Below are positions 35,592-44,730 of a DNA stretch of 64,000 nucleotides, one piece after another. A program made the translations under genes and the position numbers. The notes beneath the pieces were generated by a model. It saw only the letters and a program-made list of their open reading frames with translations, did not search any database and was not told the origin of the DNA. The stretch lies in contig DAIMXP010000004.1 in the NCBI GenBank assembly GCA_036734945.1, forward strand, positions 71,379 to 135,378, written 5' to 3'. The number at the start of each line of letters is the position of its first letter. Position 1 is the first letter of the stretch. The DNA is from UBA4733 sp036734945 (GTDB lineage Bacteria > Chloroflexota > UBA4733).

Positions 35592-36332
35592 TTAGAGCCG
35601 GCTCGGTATCAGCACCAGTTCGGGTACGTGAGCCCGAGCAGGAAGCGCCGCCACAAAGACGCAGGCGTCGGCGACGTCATCGGGCTGCAGTGCCCTGGCG
35701 ACGATCTCCGGCGGCGTGGGTGTCGGCCGTTTGAGCAGGAGCGGCGTGTCGGTGAGGCCGGGGAAGATCACGGTCGTGCGGATGCCGCGTTGCCGTTCCT
35801 CTTCCATGACGCCGTGTGCCAGCCCAACCATTCCGCGTTTGCTGGCCTGGTAGGCCACGCCGGAGACGTCCGGTCGGTTGGCGGCGTTAGAGGAGATGTA
35901 GATAATCAGCCCATCGCCCGCCGCCCGCATCCCCGGCAATACCGCCTGGGTGACATGGAAGGCGCCGGTGAGATTCGTGTCGAGCAACTCGCTCCAGACC
36001 TCGGGCGTGAGCCGGTCGAGCGCGCGCTCCCTGGTGTTGGTACCGGTAGCATACACCACGAGGTCGAACTGCCCCCATTCGGCGCTAACGCGGGCAACCG
36101 CGGCGTCGATGGCCGTCCGGTCGCGCACGTCGAGTGGGCAGACCAGCACCGTAGCCCCTCGCCCGCGCAGTTCTGTCGCCAGTTCGTCCAGGAGCGCCGC
36201 ATTCCGCGCTGCCAGAGCGACCCTGGCTCCCATCCCGGCAAAGCGAGCGGCGATGGCGCGTCCGATGCCGCTACTCGCCCCCACGACCAACGTTACCCGC
36301 TGGGCCGACCGGGACTGACCTTGCCCATCCAA
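35592..36332 (-). CDS. Short-chain dehydrogenase/reductase (SDR)
   Basis: 246 aa from the TTG at 36332, six bases after GGAGG; longer ATG starts lack such a site. The classical SDR motifs are present: GASSGIG for NAD(P) binding near residue 19, ISSNAANR with the catalytic Ser region, and YQASK as the YxxxK catalytic pair. It oxidises or reduces an alcohol/ketone, most likely a sugar intermediate. It lies in the SBP7 operon between the cysteine-hydrolase-like gene and the amidohydrolase. A dehydrogenase followed by a lactone-type amidohydrolase fits oxidative sugar-acid catabolism, which is inference. Confidence 0.88.
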   Translation of the reverse strand: MDGQGQSRSAQRVTLVVGASSGIGRAIAARFAGMGARVALAARNAALLDELATELRGRGATVLVCPLDVRDRTAIDAAVARVSAEWGQFDLVVYATGTNTRERALDRLTPEVWSELLDTNLTGAFHVTQAVLPGMRAAGDGLIIYISSNAANRPDVSGVAYQASKRGMVGLAHGVMEEERQRGIRTTVIFPGLTDTPLLLKRPTPTPPEIVARALQPDDVADACVFVAALPARAHVPELVLIPSRL

Positions 36333-36465
36333 TCTATTCCTCCAGCCCTCGTTCGCGCCGCGATCATCGTAAGTCGCCATCGGCCGGTGCCGACGGGCCA
36401 ACGGAAATGCCGACCTGGCCCCTGCTGCATGGCGACGGCAAGTGTAGCCTCTCCGGCGGCCAGCC

Positions 36466-37296
36466 CTAGGAGCGAGCTGACCGCGCGGCAGTGATCGTCT
36501 GGCAGGCCGCGATGTACTGCGCAAAGCCGATGCTGTCGCCGACCTTGAGTTCGAAGTATTTGATGGCGATGCGGGTTACCAGGCGGTCAGCGAAAGTCTC
36601 CGGGTACTCCACCCCCAGGGTTGCCTCCCGGATCAGGAAGATGCGGTAGCCGTAGCCCAGCATCTCCCGTGTGGCGGCGGCCGCGTCGAGGATGCACATG
36701 TTCGTGGCGAACCCGGTGAACACCAGATTCTTGATGCCCTGGCTCCGGCATATGCGGTCGAACTGTGCGCCGGTCAGAATTACCTGATCGCCCGGTTCGG
36801 CATCGCAGGAGGAAAGGATGCGCATCTGGCCCCAGCCCGCCCAATCCATGTAGCCGCGCCCATGGGTCCGCTCGGCCCGTTCCTTGTTCCAGCCAGTGTT
36901 CACCTCGGCTGGCCGCGGCCGCACCGGAGCCGACGGGGATCCGCTCTCCTCCTCCAGCATGTGGTGCACCGACTCGTATTGCATGGCGATGTTCGCCGGC
37001 TCGACGTGAAAGATCGGCAAACCCGCGGCTCGCGAGGCGGCGATGGCCGGACGGATGTACCGCTCGGCAATGCGTACCGCTTCCTCCTGGCTCTCGCGTG
37101 TGCCCATGTCCACCAGGAATGCGTCCGGCACCGCCGGGCCGCCGGCATCCCCCACATTCCAGAGGTGCAGCGCGACAAACCCGGTCTCCCGCGGATCAAG
37201 CGTATAGGGCGTCTCTACCCAACCCGCGCCGTCGAGGCTCGGCGTCTCCCAATGCCGCCCGACGAGGCGCAAGGCGACCGCCGCTTCCACTGCCAT
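36466..37296 (-). CDS. Isochorismatase/cysteine-hydrolase-like protein with altered catalytic Asp
   Basis: 276 aa, ATG with ACAGGAG upstream. The alpha/beta fold and the nucleophile Cys in FTGFATNMCILDAA are those of the isochorismatase-like cysteine hydrolases (nicotinamidase, carbamoylase). In place of the family Asp (usually in a VxDMQN-type strand) the strand reads VALHLWNVGD, with His at the expected position. PIFHVEPANIA and a long insertion after it are further differences. It may be a divergent subgroup with another chemistry. It is in the SBP7 operon, 27 bases after the DegT-type gene. Confidence 0.72.
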   Translation of the reverse strand: MAVEAAVALRLVGRHWETPSLDGAGWVETPYTLDPRETGFVALHLWNVGDAGGPAVPDAFLVDMGTRESQEEAVRIAERYIRPAIAASRAAGLPIFHVEPANIAMQYESVHHMLEEESGSPSAPVRPRPAEVNTGWNKERAERTHGRGYMDWAGWGQMRILSSCDAEPGDQVILTGAQFDRICRSQGIKNLVFTGFATNMCILDAAAATREMLGYGYRIFLIREATLGVEYPETFADRLVTRIAIKYFELKVGDSIGFAQYIAACQTITAARSARS

Positions 37297-37323
37297 CAGT
37301 TACTCCTGTCGTTACCCGCCTGC

Positions 37324-38571
37324 CTACACGCGGTTCGCCTCCGCTACCTGCCGCACGATCGCAGCGGCCAGCGCACAGTGCTCCGGCTGGTACTTCTCAC
37401 AGAAGGAAGACCAGCGGATGAAGGTCTCCAGAAAGGCCTGGGCCGTCGGGCAGGAGTCGCCGCCATAGGCGTAGTCGCGCGAGGCCGGCGGCTTGCTGTA
37501 GGGGTAGACCTGTGCGCTGACCTTCTCCTGCAAGAACGGCAGGGCAGCCGGCATCAGGTAATAGCGGCAGGTGCTTGCCCCCGGAATGCCGCCGGTGGCG
37601 CACTGTTGGCCGAACTCGTCAGCGCTGCAGCGGAAGGCCGCCGGATCAATGCTGAAGCCCACCATCCAGGCCGAATAGACGTCTACATAGTCGGGAATTG
37701 GCAGCGGCGTAATCCCCGGGATGCGCGCCAGCTCTTCGGTCAATAGCCGAACCATCCGATCCCGCTGCGCCACCTGTTCGTGGATGATCTCCAACTGCGC
37801 CAGCGTGATGGCGGCGGTACATTCCGGCATGCGTAAGGCGTTGCCTTCAGCGACGTGCATGCGACCGAAGCCAGGTTTGTTCAGCCCGCCCCGGCTCTGG
37901 CCGAGGAAGCGCGCGCGCTCCGCCACTGCATCGTCGTTCGTGACCAGGCAGCCGCCGGTGTCCGAACCCATGGTCTTCTCCGCGTCGAAGGAGAAGCCGG
38001 CGGCATCGCCCAGCGTGCCGGCGATCCGCCCCTTGTAGCGGCCGAACACCGCCTGGCAGACGTCCTCCACCACAAACAGGTCGTGCTGCCGCGCCAGGGC
38101 GACAATCGGGTCCATGTCGCAGATCAGGCCCGTCTTATGCACCGCCAGGATCGCCCGCGTGCGATCCGTGATCAAGGGGGCGATTGTCTCCGCGCTGATG
38201 TTGACAGTCCCTGGCGCTGTGTCCGCGAAGACGGGAATGTAGTGCTGGTTGATCAGCCCCATAACGGTGCCGTAGTCGGTGATCGGGCTGACAATCACCT
38301 CGTCACCAGGCTCGAACGGCAACGCCATGGCGAGCAGCAGCAGCGCTGGCGTGCAGCCGGGCGTGGCAATGCAGTGCTTGACCCCTATCTCTGCGGCGAA
38401 GCGCTGCTCGAAGCGCGAGATCATGCTCACGCGCAGCCCACTCTGGACCACCTCTTCCAGATAGCGCATGGCGTTGGGACCCATGGTGCGGGGGAACGGG
38501 GTTGGCAGTTTCCCCGGTTCCCAGTTCTGCGCGGCGGCGCCATACGTCGCTCGCTCCGTCAACACTGCCAT
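37324..38571 (-). CDS. DegT/DnrJ/EryC1/StrS-type sugar aminotransferase
   Basis: 415 aa from an ATG preceded by the strong AAAGGAGGAGG. It is a fold-type I PLP enzyme of the sugar aminotransferase group: CIATPGCTPALLL binds the phosphate, VVEDVCQAVFG has the PLP Asp, and FSFDAEKTMGSDTGG carries the Lys that forms the Schiff base. These enzymes interconvert keto-sugars and amino-sugars. Inside an uptake operon with a deacetylase upstream and an SDR downstream, it probably works in the catabolic direction or on a keto-sugar made here; that is inference. Confidence 0.88.
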   Translation of the reverse strand: MAVLTERATYGAAAQNWEPGKLPTPFPRTMGPNAMRYLEEVVQSGLRVSMISRFEQRFAAEIGVKHCIATPGCTPALLLLAMALPFEPGDEVIVSPITDYGTVMGLINQHYIPVFADTAPGTVNISAETIAPLITDRTRAILAVHKTGLICDMDPIVALARQHDLFVVEDVCQAVFGRYKGRIAGTLGDAAGFSFDAEKTMGSDTGGCLVTNDDAVAERARFLGQSRGGLNKPGFGRMHVAEGNALRMPECTAAITLAQLEIIHEQVAQRDRMVRLLTEELARIPGITPLPIPDYVDVYSAWMVGFSIDPAAFRCSADEFGQQCATGGIPGASTCRYYLMPAALPFLQEKVSAQVYPYSKPPASRDYAYGGDSCPTAQAFLETFIRWSSFCEKYQPEHCALAAAIVRQVAEANRV

Positions 38572-38604
38572 CGTGTTCCTCCTCCTTTGTCGTTCGGTCC
38601 CCGG

Positions 38605-39627
38605 TCACTGTTGGAGCGGCAACGCAGTCGCCCCATCCTGCTGGATCAGCCGCAGACGGCGCTCGGCGGAAAGGTCGACGTCGACCAGCGGTTTTCCCAC
38701 TTTGCGGTAGAGTGGCGCAGGGTGGCCGTCGATCTCCACGGCACGCGTGCCGGCCGGCAGGGCCAGCGTGACCGTGCGGCGGCGTACGGCCGGCGGCAGG
38801 CCCGGTGTCGTGATGGTGTACGTGCCTGCTTGTCCCTCGCCGGCCAGACGAATCTGCGTGTGCCGCCGAGTCAGGCGGTAGTCCACCGGATCTTCCACGG
38901 TGGCCAGCCAGACCGCGTCGGCGCCTACCGTCACCACCGTCTCGATCCGTTCCCGCAGTTGGGCGGCAGAGCAGTCCTTGTTCGGGTGTACTGCAACTTC
39001 CAGGGGGCAATGCAGGTAGTCGATGATCCAGCCCCGGTCGCGCTGGGCGTGCTGAATGTTGCGAAACGGGTCGAACTCCGAAAAGAACGGACCGTAGCCC
39101 TGGGTGTGCAGAAAGGTCCGATTCAGCCAGAGCAGGTCCGCGTCGTCCGGGCGGTTCAAGGCGTCGGTGATGCCCATTGCCCCCAGGTAGCCGAAGCGAC
39201 GGCAGCCCTCAAGGGCCCCTTCGTTCATATTGGCGTTGGAGCCGGGTGCACAGTAGATCGTGACCGGCTGCCCGATCGCCTGCTCCAGGACCTCCTTCGC
39301 TCGCCCCAACTCCAGATTGGCAGTCTCGGCGTTGACCATCTGGTGCGACCAGGAGTGGTTGCCCACCCCCCAGCCGCGCTCTACCATGTCCCGCAATTCT
39401 TCCGCGCCCATGTGGTGGTAGCCGTGGAAACTGGAGCCAGGGAGGTTGCGTACCTCGCCCATCTGCCCGACCATTACCTCCAGGTGCCCCGGCACGCCAA
39501 ACTCCTCCAGGATCGGTATCGTGAAACGGTGCAGGTCGCTCAGGGCCTCATCGAAGGTGATGGAGTAGACCCAGCGCCGATCAGCGGGCCAGGTACAGAC
39601 CGTGGGAACGGCGGGGTGCTCGGTCAC
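38605..39627 (-). CDS. Polysaccharide deacetylase (NodB homology, CE4-like)
   Basis: 340 aa from the GTG at 39627 (AGGGAG upstream), only 14 bases after the SBP7 stop. NodB motif 1 is SITFDEALSD near residue 20 (usual TFDD), motif 2 with the metal His pair is GNHSWSHQM, and IYCAPGSNAN matches motif 3. The last third is a beta-rich domain (TRRHTQIRLAGEG). The family removes N-acetyl groups from GlcNAc polymers or related sugars with a divalent metal. No signal peptide is seen, so it would act on imported oligosaccharide from SBP7. It starts the enzyme part of the operon. Confidence 0.82.
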   Translation of the reverse strand: MTEHPAVPTVCTWPADRRWVYSITFDEALSDLHRFTIPILEEFGVPGHLEVMVGQMGEVRNLPGSSFHGYHHMGAEELRDMVERGWGVGNHSWSHQMVNAETANLELGRAKEVLEQAIGQPVTIYCAPGSNANMNEGALEGCRRFGYLGAMGITDALNRPDDADLLWLNRTFLHTQGYGPFFSEFDPFRNIQHAQRDRGWIIDYLHCPLEVAVHPNKDCSAAQLRERIETVVTVGADAVWLATVEDPVDYRLTRRHTQIRLAGEGQAGTYTITTPGLPPAVRRRTVTLALPAGTRAVEIDGHPAPLYRKVGKPLVDVDLSAERRLRLIQQDGATALPLQQ

Positions 39628-39641
39628 GTTTGCTCCCTGAC

Positions 39642-41141
39642 TCAGCACACGCAGCCGCCATCCTGCAGGTAGCCGGTCGCCTTCTGCTGGAGGGTAGTCA
39701 GCATGTTGTTCACGTCGATGGTGCCCGCCGTCAGGCTCTTCCAGTTGTCGGACCAGTCCTTCTCGATGTCGGACTCGTGGAGGATGAGGGGAGCGCCCCG
39801 GCTTCGGGCGATACTCTGCTGGTACACGTTCGCATCCTCGAACGGAAACAGCGTCACCGGCTGCACGTTCTTGTTGGCGGCGTAGCGCCCGCCGCCGAGC
39901 TGGGCGATCTGCGGTTGAGCCGCCGCGCTGAGCAGGTACTTGTTGAGCGCCCAGGCTTGCTCCGGCTGTTTGGCGCCGGCACCGATGTAGTTGCAGTTGT
40001 TGGCAAGGTCCACCGGGCGCAGGCCAGTGGGACCCTTGGGCAGTGGCGCTATCTCCACGGTGAAGAGGCTCTTGGGGACGATCTGGTCCTGCACGGTCCG
40101 CGCCTCGAAGGAGCCGGTCATGAGCATGGCCAGGGTCGCCTTGGTGAAGTCGCCCCCGCCGGCCACCTTGTACTTGGTGTTGAAGTCGCTGGCGAACTGC
40201 AAGGCGTCGGTCTGCTCTTTCGTATTGAAGGTCGCCTGCTTGAAGTCGGCAGAATACGGGGCCGCGCCCCAGGCCCACATGATCATCCAGTAGTCGGGCA
40301 GGTAGGGGAGCGAGCTGTTGTCGTAGCCATACACGGTCGTCTGGCCGCCCGAGCTCTTGGTGAGCTTCTGCGCAGCGTCCAGCAGTGCCTGCCAGGTCCA
40401 GGTTCCCGCCTGTTCCATCTGGCGCGGCGTCTGCATGCCCGCTTGCTTGAAGAGGTCGGCGTTGTACCAGATCTCCTTGCCGTTGGTGAACCAGGCGAGG
40501 CCGTACAGCTTGCCCTTGTCGTGTTCGGTGGCGGCGGGATAGAAGTCGCTGGCCGAAACGCTCTTATCGGTGGCCAGGAACTGGTCGAGCGGCTGGATCA
40601 CCTGATGCTGGATAAAGCCCGAAAGCCAGCCGAAGTAGCCGTACAGGTAGTCGTAGTAGCCGCCGCCGGCGTAAGTCGTCAGCGCCTTCTCGCTGGCCTT
40701 GCCGAACTCCACGGTGTCGCGTTGGATCTGGACTCCGCCGTTCGCGGCACTGAAGCCGCTGAGCATCGTGTTCCAGCTATCCTGCCAGACCTTCTGGCCG
40801 GTGTCGACCCAGAGGAACTGCACAGCAGTCTTGGCAGCATTGGGCGCAGCACTCGCCGCCGTGCTTGCACTCACGGCCGTGGTCGCGCTGCTGGCGGCAG
40901 TGCTTAGACTACTGACGGCTGCCGCACTGCTCGTCACCGAGGATGCGGCACTGGAGGCAGCCCCAGTCGTCGGGACCGCCGCGGCGGTCAGTGTGCTCGA
41001 AGCGCTCGCCAACGCGCTGGCACTTGTACTCGCAAGCGACCCTGTGCTGCTCCCGCCGCAGGCGGCGAGGAGGGCGCTCCCGAAGCCCACCCCGCCGATT
41101 CCCTTGAGCATTTGTCTTCGCGTTACCCGTCCAGGTCTCAT
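39642..41141 (-). CDS. SBP7: extracellular solute-binding lipoprotein
   Basis: 499 aa from the ATG at 41141 with AAAGGAG upstream. The signal peptide ends in LLAAC (Cys28). A tether of about 80 Ser/Thr/Ala residues leads to the binding domain (VQFLWVDTGQKVW, GKLYGLAWFTNGKEIWYN, WTWQALLDAAQKL). It is the predicted lipid-anchored receptor for the sugar handled by the five downstream genes: deacetylase, aminotransferase, cysteine-hydrolase-like protein, SDR and amidohydrolase. The transport membrane subunits are not in the window. The promoter at 41244-41272 lies about 100 bases upstream. Confidence 0.9.
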   Translation of the reverse strand: MRPGRVTRRQMLKGIGGVGFGSALLAACGGSSTGSLASTSASALASASSTLTAAAVPTTGAASSAASSVTSSAAAVSSLSTAASSATTAVSASTAASAAPNAAKTAVQFLWVDTGQKVWQDSWNTMLSGFSAANGGVQIQRDTVEFGKASEKALTTYAGGGYYDYLYGYFGWLSGFIQHQVIQPLDQFLATDKSVSASDFYPAATEHDKGKLYGLAWFTNGKEIWYNADLFKQAGMQTPRQMEQAGTWTWQALLDAAQKLTKSSGGQTTVYGYDNSSLPYLPDYWMIMWAWGAAPYSADFKQATFNTKEQTDALQFASDFNTKYKVAGGGDFTKATLAMLMTGSFEARTVQDQIVPKSLFTVEIAPLPKGPTGLRPVDLANNCNYIGAGAKQPEQAWALNKYLLSAAAQPQIAQLGGGRYAANKNVQPVTLFPFEDANVYQQSIARSRGAPLILHESDIEKDWSDNWKSLTAGTIDVNNMLTTLQQKATGYLQDGGCVC

Positions 41142-41243
41142 GCCAGACTCCTTTCTCTCGTTGCGATATGCTGCTCTGCCAACTGCCCCATAGTGGCCAG
41201 CCAGGCGGTACCAGGTTCCGAAGCTACGCTGCCCGACACCGCC

Positions 41244-41272
41244 AGTATAGGACAGCGAGTTCACTTTGTCAA
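41244..41272 (-). promoter_or_regulatory. Sigma-70 promoter of the SBP7 operon
   Basis: Minus-strand TTGACA (41272-41267), 17-base spacer and TATACT (41249-41244). This near-consensus site is the strongest candidate start for the six-gene operon. Confidence 0.8.
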
Positions 41273-41303
41273 GATACTGTATGAAGCCATCTGAAGTGCG
41301 CAC

Positions 41304-41332
41304 TTGACGATTCCAGTTGCGATCCGTACACT
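41304..41332 (+). promoter_or_regulatory. Sigma-70 promoter of SBP8
   Basis: TTGACG (41304-41309), 17-base spacer and TACACT (41327-41332). The hexamers and spacing are the same as at the SBP12 promoter (60266-60294). Confidence 0.65.
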
Positions 41333-41614
41333 AGCCATGCCGTGCGGTGCCGAAGACGCTTATCGGGCAATCGTGATCCAGGCGAAGATGCCGCGCGCCG
41401 TTGACGGCGATGCGGTTTTCTTGTGCCTCGGACAAAGGAGCGGCGAAGTCCAGCGGCGCCGGTTGACTTGCCGGGCAGGTGAAACGTCCCACAACACTGT
41501 GTAGCCGACGCTCGTGTAAGATTTTCTCACACAAGATGCGGCCGGCCATCTGGGGCTGGCAGCCTTCCCGCTACGGGAAAGACGCAGAACCGGATACAAT
41601 GAAAGGAACCACGT

Positions 41615-43150
41615 ATGCAGTCATCTCCCTCCTTCCGACCGATTCGCCGCCGAGCCTTTCTGGCGACGGCTGCCAGTATAGGCGCAACACTGGCGTTAAC
41701 CGCTTGTGGCGGCGCCGCAGCGACTACCGCGACGGCATCCCTGGCCAGCAGCAACGCAGCCTCGTCGGCAACCACGGCGTCGAGCGCGGCGCTGACTACA
41801 TCGACCACCGCAAGCCAATCCGCAACGGCGGCACAGGCTGCCACTTCCTCCACCGCCGCCGTCATCAGCAGCGCCGCAGCCAAACCGGCGACCGCCGGAG
41901 TGACGGTCACCTGGTGGAGTGGCTGGGGCTCCGGCGGCATAACGGGGCAGACCTTCGATCAGGTCGCCGCCGCCGCGAACCAGGCGGCGCTCGGTTACCA
42001 CGTGCAGCACGAGCCCCAAAGTAGCGTCGCCAAGAAACTGGCCACCGTCATCGCCGCCCGCACGCCGCCCGATGTCGAAGTCGGCAACCTCTCCTATCCA
42101 GAGTTCTGGACAACCGGCCAGGCGATGGCGCTGGACAGCTACCTCGCCAAGAGTCAGACGCTGAAGCGAGAAGATTTGCTCGACACCTCCTGGAAGTTCG
42201 GTACGTATCTGGGCCACACCTATGGCGTACCGGCGGCCGAGGCCTTCGTCCGCTGGGGGACGGTCGCCAACACGGACCTCCTGGCCAAGCGCGGGCTGGA
42301 CCCCACGCAGGTCCCGACCAACTGGAGTGACCTGCTGGAATGGCACAAGGAGTTGACGGTGCTCGACCCCGCCACCAAGGCGATCACGCAGCTCGGTCTG
42401 GACCCGCTGGACGCCATGGGCGGCTCCGCCTCCGGTGGTGATCCATTCTTCTGGGGGCCGTCCTTTGGTTTGGGGACCGGTTATTACGACGAGGGCGCCG
42501 GCAAGTTCAACCTGGTGACCCCGCAGCTCACCGATGCGCTGACCACGATCAAGAGCTTCTACGACGCCGCCGGTGGCTACGCTGCGGTGCAGACGTTCCA
42601 CAAGACGAACGGCACATGGACCGGCGCCAAAGCAGGCATCGTGTTGGGGACCCAGGCCATGCAGATCAACGGCTACTGGACGCCCGGCTCCCTCACCAAG
42701 TTGGCGCCCACCAAGCACTACGTGTATACCTGGGCGCCGGTGAGTGCCGACCGCAAGGGGACGAAGATGCAATCAGCCGGCGGCCACTTCGCCGTGCTCC
42801 CCAAGGGATCACCGCACGTCGACCAGGCCTTCTCCTTTGCCGAGTTCCTCACCGGAGAGCCGGCCGAGAAGATCATCTTCGACGGTAATGGGTTCCTCGG
42901 CGCCCGCAAGTCCTTTCTCGCCAAGGTGGATGCGAAGCAGTATCCGGGAATTGACTTCTATCTGCAGTCGGCAACAACGGCCGGTGAGCAATGGGCAGAT
43001 CCGGTCGATCCGATCGAAAGCTTCTTTTCAGACAACTGGCAAACGCAGTACACCAAGGTCTTCCAGGGGCAACTGACGCCGCAGGATGCGCTCAGCCAAC
43101 TGCAGCAGCTCTGCACGGCGCAACTGGCCAAGCAACTCGGCAAGAGCTGA
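41615..43150 (+). CDS. SBP8: extracellular solute-binding lipoprotein
   Basis: 511 aa from an ATG with AAAGGA upstream. An RRRAF signal peptide ends in LALTAC (Cys31). A tether of about 65 Ser/Thr/Ala residues precedes the domain (VTVTWWSGWGSGG, RTPPDVEVGNLSYPEFW, LGHTYGVPAAEAFVRW). A family-1 type carbohydrate receptor is predicted, anchored outside the membrane. It has no enzyme partner: it faces SBP9 end to end with a hairpin between them, and it is divergent from SBP7. The unusually long leader may carry control elements. Confidence 0.9.
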   Translation: MQSSPSFRPIRRRAFLATAASIGATLALTACGGAAATTATASLASSNAASSATTASSAALTTSTTASQSATAAQAATSSTAAVISSAAAKPATAGVTVTWWSGWGSGGITGQTFDQVAAAANQAALGYHVQHEPQSSVAKKLATVIAARTPPDVEVGNLSYPEFWTTGQAMALDSYLAKSQTLKREDLLDTSWKFGTYLGHTYGVPAAEAFVRWGTVANTDLLAKRGLDPTQVPTNWSDLLEWHKELTVLDPATKAITQLGLDPLDAMGGSASGGDPFFWGPSFGLGTGYYDEGAGKFNLVTPQLTDALTTIKSFYDAAGGYAAVQTFHKTNGTWTGAKAGIVLGTQAMQINGYWTPGSLTKLAPTKHYVYTWAPVSADRKGTKMQSAGGHFAVLPKGSPHVDQAFSFAEFLTGEPAEKIIFDGNGFLGARKSFLAKVDAKQYPGIDFYLQSATTAGEQWADPVDPIESFFSDNWQTQYTKVFQGQLTPQDALSQLQQLCTAQLAKQLGKS

Positions 43151-43164
43151 GCTCGACCTTCCTA

Positions 43165-43189
43165 GGGCGGCGAAGATACTTCGCCGCCC
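43165..43189. terminator. Bidirectional hairpin between SBP8 and SBP9
   Basis: Arms 43165-43175 and 43179-43189 are perfect 11-base complements with a 3-base loop, between two convergent SBP genes. No T-tract is present on either side, but position and stability suit a terminator. Confidence 0.7.
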
Positions 43190-43215
43190 CATGAGGACCT
43201 GCGCCGGATCGCTGA

Positions 43216-44730
43216 TCACAACGAGGCGAGGTATTTCTGGTCGCTGGCCAGGATCACATCGACGTGCGGTTTGACGCTGGCGATGACGTCCTGCGCCGTC
43301 TGCTTGCCCTGCCAGAGCGGCGTCAACTCCTTGCCGAACAGGGTCTCGAGTTCGGTATCGGAGACTGCACGCTGCCAGTAGGGAATGCTGGATTTGGTCG
43401 CCAGGTCGGCCAGGATGGGCATGCTGGCTGGCTGGGTGACACCCTGGTAGACCTTCGCCGCCACCGCTTTGAGGGAGGGGACGGAGGCCACCGTGTACTG
43501 GAAGGCCAGTTCCTGCCCGGCCGGCCCCGTCATATAGCTGTTGAACAGCCAGGCGCCGTCGGGGTTCTTGCCCTCCTTGATCTGGCTGATCCCGGAGGCT
43601 TCCGCCAGGATCTCATCCTTGACCGGCCCCTTTGGTGGGATGGCGATGTCCCAGTCGAAGCCGAGCTTGGCCTGCCGCTCGGCGCCGATGCTCCAGCTTC
43701 CGCCGATTTTGAGCGCCAGGTTGCCGGCATCAAAGGTGATCTTCTGTTTGGTGGTGATCCCCGGTCCCAGCGCCGCGTGCGCCTTCACGCTCAAGTCGGC
43801 CACCCACTGCAGACCATCCAGGGCAGATTGCTCGTTCAGCGTGCAGGAGCTCGCGTCGGCGTTGAAGACCGAGCCACCGTAGCCAACGGCCGGGATGTCG
43901 ATGCCGTAGCGCAGGGAGCCGGCATCGAAGCCTGCCTGCACGACCTTGGCCGGGTCGAGGCCGGGAGCCGTCGCCCCGGTCTCGTCGCGCGTAAGCTGCT
44001 CGGCCACCTGTTGCAGCTTGGCGAAGTCCCAGGTACCGTCCGGCAGGGGTACCCCGGCTTTCTTGAACAGATCCTTGTTCACGAAGAAGACCCAGACGCC
44101 CAGGTCGAGCGGCATGGCCCACTGCTTCCCCTTGAGGAACTGCGCATCAATGGCAATAGGGAAGTAGTCGTCCTTGTTCAGCTTGTCGCGGCGGAAGTAG
44201 GGCGCGATGTCGAGCAGCAGACCTTTTGCGGCGAGCGAGAACAGGTCGTCATCCGAGGTGAAGGCGAGGTCCGGTGGTGTGCCACCTGCCACCTCCGCCA
44301 CCAGCTTGTCCGTGTACTTGTCGGTCCACTCCGCCTGGATCGTCAGGTCGGGGTGGTCCTTCTGGAAGGCAGTGATCGCCGCTCCAAAGTAGTCCTTGTA
44401 GTTTGTGCCGGCGCGCTCCAGGAAACGGACGGTCACGCCCGCTTTTGCCGGCGCCACGACAGCGGCGGCGCTTGTCGTGGTCGCTGTCGTGGCGCTCAGG
44501 CTGCCGGCAGGGGCGGCGGTGGTGCTGACAGCGGTACTCGCCGGCGCCGTCGTTGTGGTGACGGCGCTCGTAGCCGCTGCGGAAATCGTCGCCGTGGTGG
44601 CGCTGGCCGCGCCGCCGCAGCCGCTCAAGGCGAGGGCGGCCCCAGCGCCCAGGACGCTGAGCAGCAGCGCGCGACGCGTGCAGCAAGAGGGGGACCGAGA
44701 TGTCTCGCCAACGGGCCGGGACTGGATCAT
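43216..44730 (-). CDS. SBP9: extracellular solute-binding lipoprotein
   Basis: 504 aa from the ATG at 44730 with AAGGAGGAG upstream. The signal peptide is longer than in its paralogues and ends in LALSGC (Cys38). A tether of about 55 Ser/Thr/Ala residues follows, then VTVRFLERAGTNYKDYFG, GKQWAMPLDLGVWVFFVNKD and WDFAKLQQVAEQL of the binding domain. It is a predicted carbohydrate receptor. It stands alone: SBP8 is convergent, and the GNAT gene is divergent with an overlapping promoter. It has its own promoter at 44856-44883. Confidence 0.9.
   Translation of the reverse strand: MIQSRPVGETSRSPSCCTRRALLLSVLGAGAALALSGCGGAASATTATISAAATSAVTTTTAPASTAVSTTAAPAGSLSATTATTTSAAAVVAPAKAGVTVRFLERAGTNYKDYFGAAITAFQKDHPDLTIQAEWTDKYTDKLVAEVAGGTPPDLAFTSDDDLFSLAAKGLLLDIAPYFRRDKLNKDDYFPIAIDAQFLKGKQWAMPLDLGVWVFFVNKDLFKKAGVPLPDGTWDFAKLQQVAEQLTRDETGATAPGLDPAKVVQAGFDAGSLRYGIDIPAVGYGGSVFNADASSCTLNEQSALDGLQWVADLSVKAHAALGPGITTKQKITFDAGNLALKIGGSWSIGAERQAKLGFDWDIAIPPKGPVKDEILAEASGISQIKEGKNPDGAWLFNSYMTGPAGQELAFQYTVASVPSLKAVAAKVYQGVTQPASMPILADLATKSSIPYWQRAVSDTELETLFGKELTPLWQGKQTAQDVIASVKPHVDVILASDQKYLASL

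Larger units (their letters stand above)
41142..41614. other. Divergent control region between SBP7 and SBP8
   Basis: 473 bases with a minus promoter (41244-41272), a plus promoter (41304-41332) and then about 275 bases of leader for SBP8. In the leader, an ATG at 41337 sits at the plus-strand start point and opens a 55-codon frame (MPCGAEDAYRAIVIQ to ETSHNTV) with no recognised homology. A TTCCCG/CGGGAA mini-hairpin is near 41573-41587. I see no riboswitch class. Confidence 0.5.
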
